The notes below the pieces were generated by a model that saw only the letters and a list, made by a program, of their open reading frames with translations, was not told the origin of the DNA and did no database searches. This document shows, piece by piece, positions 1-8,102 of a stretch of DNA of 17,560 bases. This DNA is from Candidatus Helarchaeota archaeon. Its GTDB lineage: Archaea > Asgardarchaeota > Lokiarchaeia > Helarchaeales > JABXJV01. The stretch covers positions 1-17,560 of the forward strand of contig JABXJV010000232.1 of assembly GCA_013375355.1 (NCBI GenBank), in the 5' to 3' direction. Within the stretch, counting starts at the first letter, position 1. The number at the start of each line of letters is the position of its first letter. Both the position numbers and the translations under genes were made by a program.

Positions 1-556
1 AAATTTTATTCCGAAACTGATTCATAGTATCTTTATCATTATGAACAAATGGAAAATTTATGTAAAGGGATTTTAATTTGTTATTTCGTAAAATATCAAA
101 GATTGTTAGAATTTTGCCTAAAGAATTCTGTTCTTCGATGCTTTTAACCATTGGAATGTTAAAATTTTTTAGCAAATCCCATGGAATTATTGTAGATCTT
201 GGAAATTGGGTGAATTTATTAATGATTTTTGTAGTATAACAAATTGGAGCTGAAATAATTTTTTTAAGAAACAAATGAGGTATATGTTTTATGAAATAAT
301 TTAAAAAGAGAAGAAAAGGATTATTGGTCCATCGAAATGGTGAATTGGAAGGATCATAATAATAATCTAACCAAATATTATGTTGATCTGGATATAATCC
401 AGAAAATATTGTTGGTTCTATCCCTCTAAATGCTAATAAAGGTTCAATTCTTGCGAATATTCCGTTTTTAGCAAGATGAAACAAGAATGGGGAATATTTT
501 TTCGAAATACGAGCATAACCTAATGCATCTATTATCAACATAACTAATTTTTTCAT
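1..556 (-). CDS. Alkaline-phosphatase-superfamily protein (type I phosphodiesterase-like), C-terminus cut off by window edge
   Basis: This reading frame starts at the ATG at 556-554 and stays open to the left edge, giving 185 visible residues. The N-terminus MLIIDALG supplies the usual metal-binding aspartate (D10). The segment IEPTIFSGLYPDQHNIW (about residues 46-62) matches the 'PT...SGLYPxxHNI' pattern of nucleotide pyrophosphatase/phosphodiesterase-like members, with T49 in the place of the catalytic nucleophile. There is no signal peptide, so the visible part looks cytoplasmic. It lies 19 bases after the family 2 glycosyltransferase on the same strand, so the two are probably co-transcribed. 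This suggests a role in surface glycan or phospho-glycan metabolism. Substrate and C-terminal metal ligands cannot be judged because the gene is incomplete. The superfamily call is fairly secure; the function is inference. Confidence 0.72.
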   Translation of the reverse strand, partial: MKKLVMLIIDALGYARISKKYSPFLFHLAKNGIFARIEPLLAFRGIEPTIFSGLYPDQHNIWLDYYYDPSNSPFRWTNNPFLLFLNYFIKHIPHLFLKKIISAPICYTTKIINKFTQFPRSTIIPWDLLKNFNIPMVKSIEEQNSLGKILTIFDILRNNKLKSLYINFPFVHNDKDTMNQFRNKI

Positions 557-575
557 GGTTAACCACAAAGATGCT

Positions 576-1382
576 TCATGAATTACTAATTTTTGCTCTA
601 AAATATCCCATTAAATATGGAAACATCAATGCATAATCAAATAAATTAAATCTTGGATTACGCGCTAAAACTTTTGGAACTCTTTTCATTTTTGCTTTAT
701 TAAATCCAGAATCAAAAGAACGCTTTATAAACCATTTCAATTTCAACTTTTCAGCGGATACTTTATGATAAACAAGCGCTTTGGGAGAATAAAGTATTTT
801 AAATTTTTTTCCAGCTCTCTCACAAAATTCTGTCTCTTCTCCGCCGTACATTAATTTCTGATACTTGCCAATTGAGGTATTAAATGCCCCTATTTGATTA
901 AAAACTTCCCTCTTTAGTGAAAAATTGCTCCCAATTACTCTATCTACATAAAAAGGAAATTTTCCTAAATCGAGTAATGATAACCATTCTCTTGCTAATA
1001 TAGAATTTTTTATTATTTGGGAAACATGCTTTGGCCAGATCGGTTTAATTTTTCCACCAACAATACCTATCTCTTTTAATTTATGCGATTTAGAAATATA
1101 ATACAACCATTTCTTATGTGCGATTGCGTCATCATCAATGAAAGCAATTATATCTCCTTTAGATTTCAAAACACCCAAATTTCTGGAATAACTTAACCCC
1201 TGTCTTTTTTCAATATAGACTTTTAAATCAAAATTCTCCTCAAACTCTTTAATTTTTTTTGTTTCCTTTGATGTAGCGATTATTAAGATTTCATCTGGCT
1301 TTAAAATCTGATTATTAATGGATTTTATACAATATTGTAAATTTTTCCTTTCAAATTTTGTTGGAATAACTACAGAAAGCAT
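576..1382 (-). CDS. Family 2 glycosyltransferase (GT-A fold)
   Basis: The protein has 268 residues and starts at ATG 1382. It opens with LSVVIPTKFERKNL, the typical GT2 first strand and loop. Residues 80-85 (AFIDDDA region) carry the DxD-type motif (D83-D85) that binds the metal and nucleotide-sugar. Residues 181-186 (GEETEF) match the acidic ED/EE region that usually contains the catalytic base. No clear transmembrane segment is present, so it is probably a soluble or membrane-associated cytoplasmic enzyme that adds a sugar to a lipid-linked or protein-linked glycan. It diverges from the flippase at 1467 and is followed by the phosphatase-superfamily gene. The donor sugar and acceptor cannot be read from the sequence. 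Confidence 0.9.
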   Translation of the reverse strand: MLSVVIPTKFERKNLQYCIKSINNQILKPDEILIIATSKETKKIKEFEENFDLKVYIEKRQGLSYSRNLGVLKSKGDIIAFIDDDAIAHKKWLYYISKSHKLKEIGIVGGKIKPIWPKHVSQIIKNSILAREWLSLLDLGKFPFYVDRVIGSNFSLKREVFNQIGAFNTSIGKYQKLMYGGEETEFCERAGKKFKILYSPKALVYHKVSAEKLKLKWFIKRSFDSGFNKAKMKRVPKVLARNPRFNLFDYALMFPYLMGYFRAKISNS

Positions 1383-1386
1383 TGTT

Positions 1387-1415
1387 ATTTTATTAAAATT
1401 TTATTTTATTAAAAT
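1387..1415. repeat. Two tandem copies of a 13-base near-palindrome between divergent genes
   Basis: ATTTTATTAAAAT occurs at 1387-1399 and again at 1403-1415, separated by 3 bases (period 16). Each copy is nearly its own reverse complement. It sits in the 84-base gap between the divergent family 2 glycosyltransferase and flippase genes, where both promoters must lie. It may be a regulator site or overlapping TATA-like elements. In DNA this A+T-rich, chance is a serious alternative. Confidence 0.35.
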
Positions 1416-1466
1416 CAATTTATTTGAAGTAAACAATAAAAAAAATCGGTCTAATCGGTTGTAACT

Positions 1467-3014
1467 TTGAATATCAAAGATAATGTGGAGAAAAGTAAGG
1501 AAATATCCATTTCTCAAAAACTTGCTAAAGAAAGTATTCATTCGGTCAGTTGGTTATTGATTTTCAGGATTTCGGGAATTATATCCTCTATAATAATAGC
1601 AAATTTACTTCTTGAACAATATTATGGAATTTATTCAGTTTTAAGTTCGTGGGGTCTGGTTTTAAATTACATTTGTAGTATGGGAATCCCAGTTGCCGCA
1701 GCTAAAATAATTTCAGAAAATAGAATTAAAAATCCAGAGAAAAATTATACACTTTTTGCGAATATGATTTTAATTAATTCGATTAATTTTATTCTTGTTT
1801 TTGTTTTTTCTATTTTAACTTTTAATTTCTTTGCTACTAATGTTTACAACATAGGATTTTATGATATTCCGTTGTTTGAAACATTGTTATTATTAACAGT
1901 TTTAAAAGCATTGATTTATTCTTTCTTTTCTTTGGAACAAGGAATTGCTACTGGCTATCGAGAATTCAAAGCTATTGCACTTATTTTTATAATTAGTTAT
2001 TCCCTTAAAATTCCAATTCTATATGTTCTGGTTAATAATTATAATATAAATGGAGTGTTTCTGACCGAAATCATTACGGAGCTAATAGTATTTTCTTGCT
2101 TTCTCTTATTTCTATCAAATTATTTTAAAAGGAAAAATATTAAATTCAATTTTAAAATTCAAAAAGAGCAAATAAAGAAAATATATAACTTAGGACTTCC
2201 TTCATTTTTATCGAATATAATATTTATTTCTGTAAATTGGTTTGGATTAACGATTTTGGCAACAAATCTCTCTTTTGTTGATGTAGGGTATTTTCAGACC
2301 TCCCTAAATATTGTTAATCTGATTTTTCTCATCCCCTATGGAATAATAGGTCCATTCTTAACTGATATTACAGAAAAATATCAACAAAATTCAGAAGATT
2401 TCTATAAAACAATCTCAAAAGTTTTAAAATTGATTATTTTGATTATGTTTCCTTTAATTATTTTTATAGGTCTTTTTTCTCCATTTCTAATTAAAATCTT
2501 TTATCCAAAATATTACTACTTATTAACTTTTTATTCGACTTACATATTACTTCCATATATATTCATTAGTGGATTCACAATGGTATTTTTTTATTCCTTT
2601 ATTTCTATGGAAAAAAGTCGAGTTATGATTGCATTAGAAGCATGTAAAGCAACTAGTTTCTTTATTTTTACCATACTTTTAGTACCAGCTTATGGGATTT
2701 TAGGATTAGCATATACATTTTTTCTATCTTTTTTGATCTATTCTATCATTTATCAAATAGTGAGTTTTCGTTATAATTTCAAGTTATCAATTTACCCTTT
2801 TATCATTTTGAGTATTTTATATGTAGGATTTCTTTTTTATTCCTCGATTTTTTCTAGTGTCAATATTTCATCCCCTATTTGGATAATTAGCGCCCTAACT
2901 CTTTGTATTATTACCTCAGTAGCCTCCTTTATCCAATTATGGAAGGATCAAGATTGTAAAAATTTTATCTTAAGCTTATTTAGTATCTTTAAAAGGAGCT
3001 CGAATCCTGACTAA
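1467..3014 (+). CDS. Polysaccharide flippase, Wzx/oligosaccharide transporter type (MOP superfamily)
   Basis: The protein has 515 residues and begins with TTG at 1467. A cytoplasmic stretch of about 25 residues leads into SVSWLLIFRISGIISSIIIANLL, the usual first helix of Wzx-like flippases. Many further hydrophobic segments run to the C-terminus, fitting the 12-14 helices of the MOP/MATE-related family and its usual length. Its expected job is to move a lipid-linked oligosaccharide across the cytoplasmic membrane before transfer to protein or to a surface polymer. Only two bases separate it from the GT4 gene at 3017, so the two form an operon. A 7-base sequence, AATCGGT, is repeated at 1444-1450 and 1453-1459 just before the start. 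The start codon is less certain than the family call. Confidence 0.88.
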   Translation: MNIKDNVEKSKEISISQKLAKESIHSVSWLLIFRISGIISSIIIANLLLEQYYGIYSVLSSWGLVLNYICSMGIPVAAAKIISENRIKNPEKNYTLFANMILINSINFILVFVFSILTFNFFATNVYNIGFYDIPLFETLLLLTVLKALIYSFFSLEQGIATGYREFKAIALIFIISYSLKIPILYVLVNNYNINGVFLTEIITELIVFSCFLLFLSNYFKRKNIKFNFKIQKEQIKKIYNLGLPSFLSNIIFISVNWFGLTILATNLSFVDVGYFQTSLNIVNLIFLIPYGIIGPFLTDITEKYQQNSEDFYKTISKVLKLIILIMFPLIIFIGLFSPFLIKIFYPKYYYLLTFYSTYILLPYIFISGFTMVFFYSFISMEKSRVMIALEACKATSFFIFTILLVPAYGILGLAYTFFLSFLIYSIIYQIVSFRYNFKLSIYPFIILSILYVGFLFYSSIFSSVNISSPIWIISALTLCIITSVASFIQLWKDQDCKNFILSLFSIFKRSSNPD

Positions 3015-3016
3015 AA

Positions 3017-4186
3017 ATGTCTAAATTAAAAATTCTATTATTAACTATTTATTCTTATCCTCATCCTGGAGGAATTTCTTCTTATCTTAATGTATTAAAG
3101 GATGGATTAGGAAAATTAAAAACAAATATTGAAATTTTTTCAGCAAATTCATTACCTAAATTTATAAATTTCTTAATTAGAGCTTTATATTTTCTAATAA
3201 AATTGAATAAGAGTATATTTTATTTTTTTTACTTAAAAACTCTAAAATTTTGTTTTGAAATTTTTATTTTTATTAAATTTTTGAAGGAGAAATGGAACCT
3301 AATAAATGTCCAAGATCCTATAGCTCTAAATTGTACCAAATTAATTCGTTTTTTTTATAATCCAAAAATCTTTTTAACTGTTCATGGTTTTCTAACTGCT
3401 GAAACTTTAGTTGATTTAGGAACAAATTATGTTTTTATCAGAAATTTACTTTTAAATGAAGAGAGAAATGCTTATAATAAAGCGTTTAAAATAATTATAA
3501 CGGAAATCAGTAGAAAAGCGCATATTCTTAAATATATTGATAGACCTAAAAAAATTATAATGCATAAAAATTTTGTAAACATTACAAAATTTAAAAAGTT
3601 CCCTAGTAATTACCTTTTTAAGAAATTTAATTTACCTAAAAATGCTTATATTATTCTTTTTCATAAAAGGTTAGTAAAGTCTTCGGGTGTGAATTATTTT
3701 ATTGAAGCTGCCATCGATATACTCGAAAAATCGAATATTTTTTATTTTATAATTTTAGGAAAGGGCTATTTATTAAATAAAATTAAAAAATTGATTCAAA
3801 ATCAACCTAATATCTTATATCATGATCCTGTTCCTAACTCTTCAATACCTTACATAATTAATTCCGCTGATATAGTGGTATCACCCTCCATTTCTATAGG
3901 TACTGTGAGGGAAGCAAAGAGTATGGTTGTGATTGAAGCGATGGCTTGCGGAGTTCCTATTATTGCAACTTCTGTTGGTGGAAATGTTGAACTTATTGAA
4001 TCTGGAGAAACAGGATTATTAATCCCAGAAAAAAATAGCAAAGCATTAAGTGAAGCTATAATTAAATTGTATCAAGATAAAGAGTTAAAGAATAAGATTT
4101 CTGAAGAATCACGAAAATTTATAACTAAAAATTTCTCCCATATTAAAGCGGCAAAATTTCTTCTAAATTTCTATCTATCAAGATAA
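3017..4186 (+). CDS. GT4-type glycosyltransferase (GT-B fold)
   Basis: The protein has 389 residues and starts with ATG two bases after the flippase stop. The N-terminal domain has the GT4 opening ILLLTIYSYPHPGGISSYL, with the glycine loop that contacts the donor. The C-terminal domain carries the EX7E signature (E299 and E307 in EAKSMVVIEAMACG), followed by PIIATSVGGNVELI and ETGLLIP, the standard nucleotide-sugar binding end. Residues from about 50 to 95 are unusually rich in Leu, Ile, Phe and Lys and could contact the membrane surface. The expected activity is transfer of a sugar from a nucleotide donor to a lipid-linked glycan. The last 16 bases overlap the 3' end of the convergent GT4 gene. 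Sugar specificity is unknown. Confidence 0.92.
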   Translation: MSKLKILLLTIYSYPHPGGISSYLNVLKDGLGKLKTNIEIFSANSLPKFINFLIRALYFLIKLNKSIFYFFYLKTLKFCFEIFIFIKFLKEKWNLINVQDPIALNCTKLIRFFYNPKIFLTVHGFLTAETLVDLGTNYVFIRNLLLNEERNAYNKAFKIIITEISRKAHILKYIDRPKKIIMHKNFVNITKFKKFPSNYLFKKFNLPKNAYIILFHKRLVKSSGVNYFIEAAIDILEKSNIFYFIILGKGYLLNKIKKLIQNQPNILYHDPVPNSSIPYIINSADIVVSPSISIGTVREAKSMVVIEAMACGVPIIATSVGGNVELIESGETGLLIPEKNSKALSEAIIKLYQDKELKNKISEESRKFITKNFSHIKAAKFLLNFYLSR

Positions 4187-5307
4187 AATTTTTTTATTGT
4201 AGATAAATAAACTTGGAAAATTTTCTTAAAATTCTTTGATGATTCAAATTTATCTTCAATTATCTTTCTGTTATTCTTACCCATTTTTTTTCTCAATTCT
4301 GGATTGGAAATCAATTCGTTAATGTTGTCTTTAAGAGTTAAAAAATCATTTTTTGGAATTAATAAACCATTAAATCCATGTTTAATCAATTCTTGGACTC
4401 CTCCTACTGCTGTAGCTATAATTGGAGCCTCACATGCCATCGCTTCTAAAATAACTGTTGGTTGTCCTTCGTATAAACTTGGTAAGACGAACAAATCACA
4501 GGCAGAATAGTAAATTGGTAGTTGATCATTCAAAATTTTGCCTAAAAAATACACTTTATCTTTTAATCCGTGATTATTTACGAATCTGATAAGTTTTCTT
4601 TTTTGTGGACCATCACCGATAATTTGTAGACAAATATTAGGATATTTCTTTGCTAATTCCCGAATCGCTAATATGAGATTATATATCCCTTTTGTAGATA
4701 CAAGACGGCTTACGATTAACACAATTATTTTATCATTTAATTTATATTTTTTCTTGAAATCAATGATGGATTGTTCATTTTTCTTCTTAAATTTATTTGA
4801 ATCAATGAAATTTGGTATAAGATCAATCTTTTTTGTAGTATATTTCTTTACTCTAGTTTGAAGGTATCTATTAATGGCAATAATCCGATCCGTGTGTTTT
4901 AAAATGTATTTTACTATAAATGGATATCTCTTAGCAAAATTATAAATTCCTCCGCCGTGCAGTGTGATAACCACAGGAATCTTTAAAATCTTTTTAATTA
5001 TAATTGCAGCTAATCCCTCTGAAATAACTCCATTTGCGTGTATTATCTGAATTCTTAGTTGTCTTTGATGCATTAAAAATGATAAAAAATACATTAAGGT
5101 TTTAAATGGAAATCGAATAATAGGGAAATTTAAGGGTTTTAAGGAAAAAATTTTAAACTTTTTTTTAACAACTTTCAAGGAGCCAAAAGAAAAGATTGCA
5201 ACTTTACATTTTGATTTTATTGAATTTTTTAAAAGTAAAAAAGTATGAATCTCTTGTCCTCCAATTTTCTCTGGAAACATTCCCCGTGAAAATATCGCCA
5301 AATTCAT
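4171..5307 (-). CDS. GT4-type glycosyltransferase (GT-B fold), second copy
   Basis: The protein has 378 residues and starts at ATG 5307. The N-terminus has MFPEKIGGQEIHTFLL, the GT4 glycine loop, followed by HANGVISEGLAA and VITLHGGGIY. The C-terminal domain shows VSRLVSTKGIYNLILA, then the EX7E signature (E280 and E288 in EGQPTVILEAMAC) and ATAVGGVQELI. It belongs to the same family as the gene at 3017 but is clearly divergent, so it is not a recent duplicate. It is transcribed toward that gene and ends in TAG inside its last codons. It stands alone on its strand and needs its own promoter in the non-coding region 5308-5749. It probably contributes another linkage to the same surface glycan. 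Confidence 0.92.
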   Translation of the reverse strand: MNLAIFSRGMFPEKIGGQEIHTFLLLKNSIKSKCKVAIFSFGSLKVVKKKFKIFSLKPLNFPIIRFPFKTLMYFLSFLMHQRQLRIQIIHANGVISEGLAAIIIKKILKIPVVITLHGGGIYNFAKRYPFIVKYILKHTDRIIAINRYLQTRVKKYTTKKIDLIPNFIDSNKFKKKNEQSIIDFKKKYKLNDKIIVLIVSRLVSTKGIYNLILAIRELAKKYPNICLQIIGDGPQKRKLIRFVNNHGLKDKVYFLGKILNDQLPIYYSACDLFVLPSLYEGQPTVILEAMACEAPIIATAVGGVQELIKHGFNGLLIPKNDFLTLKDNINELISNPELRKKMGKNNRKIIEDKFESSKNFKKIFQVYLSTIKKFYLDR

Positions 5308-5537
5308 TAATAATCACAAGTTTATGAATATTTTTACTTTACAAATCATTTTAGAAATTATTAATTATTAAAAAAATCACAATCTTAACTAGTATATTAA
5401 TTAATCATTGTCTTTCTTCTCTATCTTTAATGTTTTTAAATAGAATGGACCAAATGAAGATAAAAGATTTAGAATTTATTTAAATCAATAATTATTAATA
5501 TAAGAATAAATTTAAGTAAATTTTTTTATTAATATCT

Positions 5538-5638
5538 GTTTCTTTTAAAAAAGATAGTATTTAGCAGTTATTTAATCTGAATTCTCCATTCTATTACAGA
5601 ATTTTTAATTCAATTCCATAATTTTGCCTAAAAGAAAC
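5538..5638. repeat. 10-base inverted repeat with widely spaced arms
   Basis: GTTTCTTTTA at 5538-5547 is the exact reverse complement of TAAAAGAAAC at 5629-5638. Between the arms lies a small hairpin, ATTCT (5588-5592) / AGAAT (5598-5602). The arms could form a long-range stem in an RNA or be paired regulator sites upstream of the gene at 5750. The base composition makes chance matches common. Confidence 0.3.
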
Positions 5639-5690
5639 ATATGAAAAAACTTTTAATACGAGAAATCTAAGTGAATTTTTATAATATTAT

Positions 5691-5700
5691 TTATATAAAA
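5691..5700 (+). promoter_or_regulatory. TATA-like box for the small membrane protein at 5750
   Basis: TTATATAAAA at 5691-5700 is a good archaeal TATA box. Initiation about 25 bases downstream (near 5720) would leave a leader of roughly 30 bases before the TTG at 5750. The surrounding DNA is so A+T-rich that the assignment rests mainly on position. Confidence 0.4.
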
Positions 5701-5749
5701 ATAAATTTTTTTTCCACAAAAAAAAAATATACAAGAAAAAAATTCGGAT

Positions 5750-6082
5750 TTGAAAAAATTGCAAAGAGACAAGCTTTATGGATTGATAATCTTCTTGGTA
5801 GCCCTAATTCTACTGATCTATTTAACGATGGCTAACGTGATGATCATTTTTGCTGGTGGTAACAAGGATTACTACGCAGTTAGAGGAACACCTATTGAAG
5901 GTCTTTTCTTTGGACCATGGGTATACGTTGTTGCGCCGCTATTTCTCGCAGAAATATTAATTTTTGGCATTGCCGCTTGGATAGGGTGGACTATGATGAC
6001 TACTCCGCCTCCAGTTCCTCTTGAGGAATTAGAAGGTCTTGGTTTAGACGAAGATATAGAAGATAAAGAAGAAACCGCATAA
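5750..6082 (+). CDS. Small two-helix membrane protein of an unrecognised family (paralogue of 6186-6476)
   Basis: The protein has 110 residues and starts with TTG. I do not recognise the family. A basic N-terminus (MKKLQRDK) precedes a hydrophobic helix at about residues 9-35. A loop of some 20 residues follows, then a second helix from about 55 to 80, which ends in WIGWTMM. The C-terminal tail has PPPVPLEELEG and is strongly acidic (DEDIEDKEE). The positive-inside rule puts both ends in the cytoplasm, with the acidic tail free to bind a partner. The core LFFxPWVYVV...IGW is shared with the convergent gene at 6186-6476: 25 of 42 aligned residues are identical. It uses more G/C-containing codons than its paralogue and has its own TATA-like box, which may mean high expression. 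No enzymatic motif is visible. Confidence 0.8.
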   Translation: MKKLQRDKLYGLIIFLVALILLIYLTMANVMIIFAGGNKDYYAVRGTPIEGLFFGPWVYVVAPLFLAEILIFGIAAWIGWTMMTTPPPVPLEELEGLGLDEDIEDKEETA

Positions 6083-6095
6083 TTAAATCTTAATA

Positions 6096-6102
6096 TTTTT
6101 TT
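6096..6102 (+). terminator. T-run after the first two-helix membrane protein gene
   Basis: Seven consecutive T at 6096-6102, 14 bases past the stop codon, followed by more T-rich sequence. Archaeal RNA polymerase terminates at such tracts, and the next gene is convergent, so a stop is expected here. Confidence 0.4.
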
Positions 6103-6185
6103 ATTTTCTTATTTTTATCGAAAAATATAAAAACTATAATAATTTTAAGAGAATATTTTAAATATTTCTTTAATAATATTTCAAA

Positions 6186-6476
6186 TTATGTATCCTTCTC
6201 TAATTCTTGAAATTTATGCTCTTTAAGTGGAATTGGCTTTGGAGGGTTCATTTTATTCCATCCTATCCATATTAAAATTCCTAAAATTATAAATTCCACA
6301 AGCATAATTGGAACAACTACATAAACCCAGGGATTGAAGAAAAGTTCTCCTAAATAAGGATAAGCACTCGGGATTCCGTTAGATAAGATGATGTTAGCAT
6401 TAGCAACCGTCATATAAAATAATATTGGGAACATAAAAAATATAATTAAGCCACCATAAAGTTTTTCTTTAGCCAA
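6186..6476 (-). CDS. Small two-helix membrane protein, paralogue of 5750-6082
   Basis: The protein has 96 residues. It begins with TTG at 6476, the first possible start, because an in-frame TAA lies six bases upstream. The pattern matches its neighbour: short basic N-terminus (MAKEKLYGG), first helix, loop, ELFFNPWVYVVVP, second helix ending in WIGWNKM, then PPKPIPLKEH and a charged tail. The loop is shorter than in the other copy and the tail is mixed in charge rather than acidic. Identity is concentrated in the second helix and its flanks, while synonymous positions are well diverged, so the duplication is old. The two genes converge, with 103 bases between their stops. The function is unknown; they could form a hetero-oligomer. 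Confidence 0.78.
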   Translation of the reverse strand: MAKEKLYGGLIIFFMFPILFYMTVANANIILSNGIPSAYPYLGELFFNPWVYVVVPIMLVEFIILGILIWIGWNKMNPPKPIPLKEHKFQELEKDT

Positions 6477-6686
6477 TATTTACAAATCCATTCTAATTTC
6501 TAAAAATTTAAGTTTTAATCAATTCAATATTAATTTTAATTAAGATTTTAAAATTATAAAAATTTTTATACTTACTTTTCAAGCTAAATCTCACAAGTAA
6601 GAAAAGTTTTCTGGTAGGATTTATTCTTTTAGAAAATAAAACATTAGAAAGATATTTATGTATTTGATATTTTAACTTACTTTCAC

Positions 6687-6698
6687 TTATAATATAAA
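6687..6698 (+). promoter_or_regulatory. TATA-like box for the phosphoglucose/phosphomannose isomerase gene
   Basis: TTATAATATAAA at 6687-6698 would place initiation near 6720, giving a very short leader before the TTG at 6728. A GGAAGG stretch at 6717-6722 is the only ribosome-binding-like sequence nearby. Confidence 0.4.
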
Positions 6699-6727
6699 AA
6701 TTAAAAGTTTTAGTCGGAAGGATTAGA

Positions 6728-7843
6728 TTGATTAATGATTTTATATTGGACGATGAAAATCGAATAAAAGAAATCGATAAAGATGATATGTATAAATTTT
6801 TAATGAATATGCCTGATAGTTGTGCCGAAATATTAACCATGTCTAAAAAAATTCAATTTTCTCATGAAATAAAAGAATTTGGGCATATATTAATTTGTGG
6901 AATGGGTGGAAGTGCGATTGGGGGAAACCTTGTTCAAGATTTATTGATTGATAAAATACCTATACCAATTATTATTCATCGAGGATATAAAATTCCAGCA
7001 TTTATAAATAAAAGGACACTTATGATCGTAATTAGCTATTCAGGAAATACTGAAGAGACACTAAGTGCATTCGCTGAAGGAATTGAGCATAAATGCACAA
7101 TAATTGGATTAAGTTCAAATGGAAAACTAATTGAATATTGTAAAAAACTTGGGATTGAATATATTAAAGTTCCAGCTGAAATTCAACCAAGAGCAGCAAT
7201 TCCTTATCTTTTTATTGCAATATTAATTATTTTACAAAAATTAAAAATAATACAAAATTTTACGCAAGATTTAGAAGAATCAATATCAGTTTTAAAAAAT
7301 TTAAGAGAAGAATTAGCAATTAAAAGCCCTAACACAAATAATTTAGCTAAAAAGATTGCAATTGGTATAAAAGGGGCTATTCCAATGATATATGCTACTT
7401 CAGGTTACGGTAGTCTTGCGCGTAGGATGAAATGTCAAATTAATGAAAATAGCAAAAATCCTGCTCATTGGGACGAATTTCCGGAATTAAACCATAATGA
7501 AATAGTGGGTTGGGAATTAAAGTCTGATATTACTCAAAAATGTTGTGTCATATTATTAAGAATTAATGAAGAAGATGAAGCAATCAAAAATAGGATAGAA
7601 ATTACTAAAGATGTTGTTTTGAAAGATAAATTTAAAGAAATTTTTGAAATATGGGGTCATGGAACGTCTAAATTAGCGAAAATGTTCTCGCTTTTATTCA
7701 TAGGTGATTGTATAAGTTATTATTTAGCAATTTTAAATGGAGTAGATCCAACTCCGGTTAAGAGTATTAGTGAATTAAAGAAAAAACTAAAAGAAAGATT
7801 AAATATTTTAAATCTAATAGAAAAAAAATTATTTTCAGCTTAA
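6728..7843 (+). CDS. Bifunctional phosphoglucose/phosphomannose isomerase
   Basis: The protein has 371 residues and starts with TTG. It interconverts glucose-6-phosphate, fructose-6-phosphate and mannose-6-phosphate in the cytoplasm, feeding gluconeogenesis and GDP-mannose formation. The double-SIS fold is visible: CGMGGSAIGG at residues 57-66 starts the first SIS domain, and SYSGNTEET follows as the phosphosugar-binding serine/threonine loop. The C-terminal family-specific part has HWDEFPELNHNEIVGWE (from residue 247), the conserved segment of the archaeal PGI/PMI family that holds acid/base residues. NGVDPTPVKSISELKKKL closes the protein as in known members. Length fits the family, slightly long at the N-terminus. 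It is a single-gene unit, with its own TATA-like box upstream and a T-run after the stop. The family call is secure; relative activity on the two substrates is not visible. Confidence 0.93.
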   Translation: MINDFILDDENRIKEIDKDDMYKFLMNMPDSCAEILTMSKKIQFSHEIKEFGHILICGMGGSAIGGNLVQDLLIDKIPIPIIIHRGYKIPAFINKRTLMIVISYSGNTEETLSAFAEGIEHKCTIIGLSSNGKLIEYCKKLGIEYIKVPAEIQPRAAIPYLFIAILIILQKLKIIQNFTQDLEESISVLKNLREELAIKSPNTNNLAKKIAIGIKGAIPMIYATSGYGSLARRMKCQINENSKNPAHWDEFPELNHNEIVGWELKSDITQKCCVILLRINEEDEAIKNRIEITKDVVLKDKFKEIFEIWGHGTSKLAKMFSLLFIGDCISYYLAILNGVDPTPVKSISELKKKLKERLNILNLIEKKLFSA

Positions 7844-7873
7844 AATATTATTCAAATAATCATTTCTATACCG

Positions 7874-7880
7874 TTTTTTT
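7874..7880 (+). terminator. T-run after the isomerase gene
   Basis: Seven T at 7874-7880, about 30 bases past the stop codon and preceded by CCG. This is a likely archaeal U-tract terminator separating the isomerase from the ribosomal operon. Confidence 0.4.
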
Positions 7881-8042
7881 ATATAATATAAGAGATCTTA
7901 GTTAATTTAACTTTGAAAGATATTTTTCTTTATAATTTTTTGAAAGTCCAGTTATTAAGTTAATAGAAACGATAGTAAAGATTTTAAATTCATAATGTTT
8001 CATAATCTAGATAATCCCTAACTTTTTAGGATGTAAAATAAA

Positions 8043-8065
8043 TCTATTTAAAGGAATATTTAAAG
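8043..8065 (+). promoter_or_regulatory. Probable promoter of the ribosomal-protein operon
   Basis: Two overlapping TATA-like boxes, TATTTAAA at about 8045-8052 and ATATTTAAAG at about 8056-8065, lie 40-60 bases before the uS19 start. Initiation from them would fall at about 8075-8090. No upstream ribosomal gene is present in the window, so a promoter is required here. Confidence 0.45.
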
Positions 8066-8102
8066 AAATTTATTATATTAATAATAAGGCATTCTGAATA
8101 GG

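Larger units (their letters stand above)
5308..5749. other. 442-base non-coding region between divergent genes
   Basis: I find no coding frame of useful length here; the longest ATG-initiated frames are about a dozen codons. The region must contain the promoters of the minus-strand GT4 gene (start 5307) and the plus-strand membrane protein (start 5750). It is extremely A+T-rich. Visible structure is limited to a 10-base inverted repeat (5538-5547 with 5629-5638), a small ATTCT/AGAAT hairpin at 5588-5602, and a TATA-like box near 5691. It shows no signature of a known RNA. Confidence 0.6.

Noticed and set aside
6508..6840. 110-codon minus-strand open frame
   Set aside because: It overlaps the N-terminus of the secure isomerase gene, shows no protein character and occupies the promoter region.
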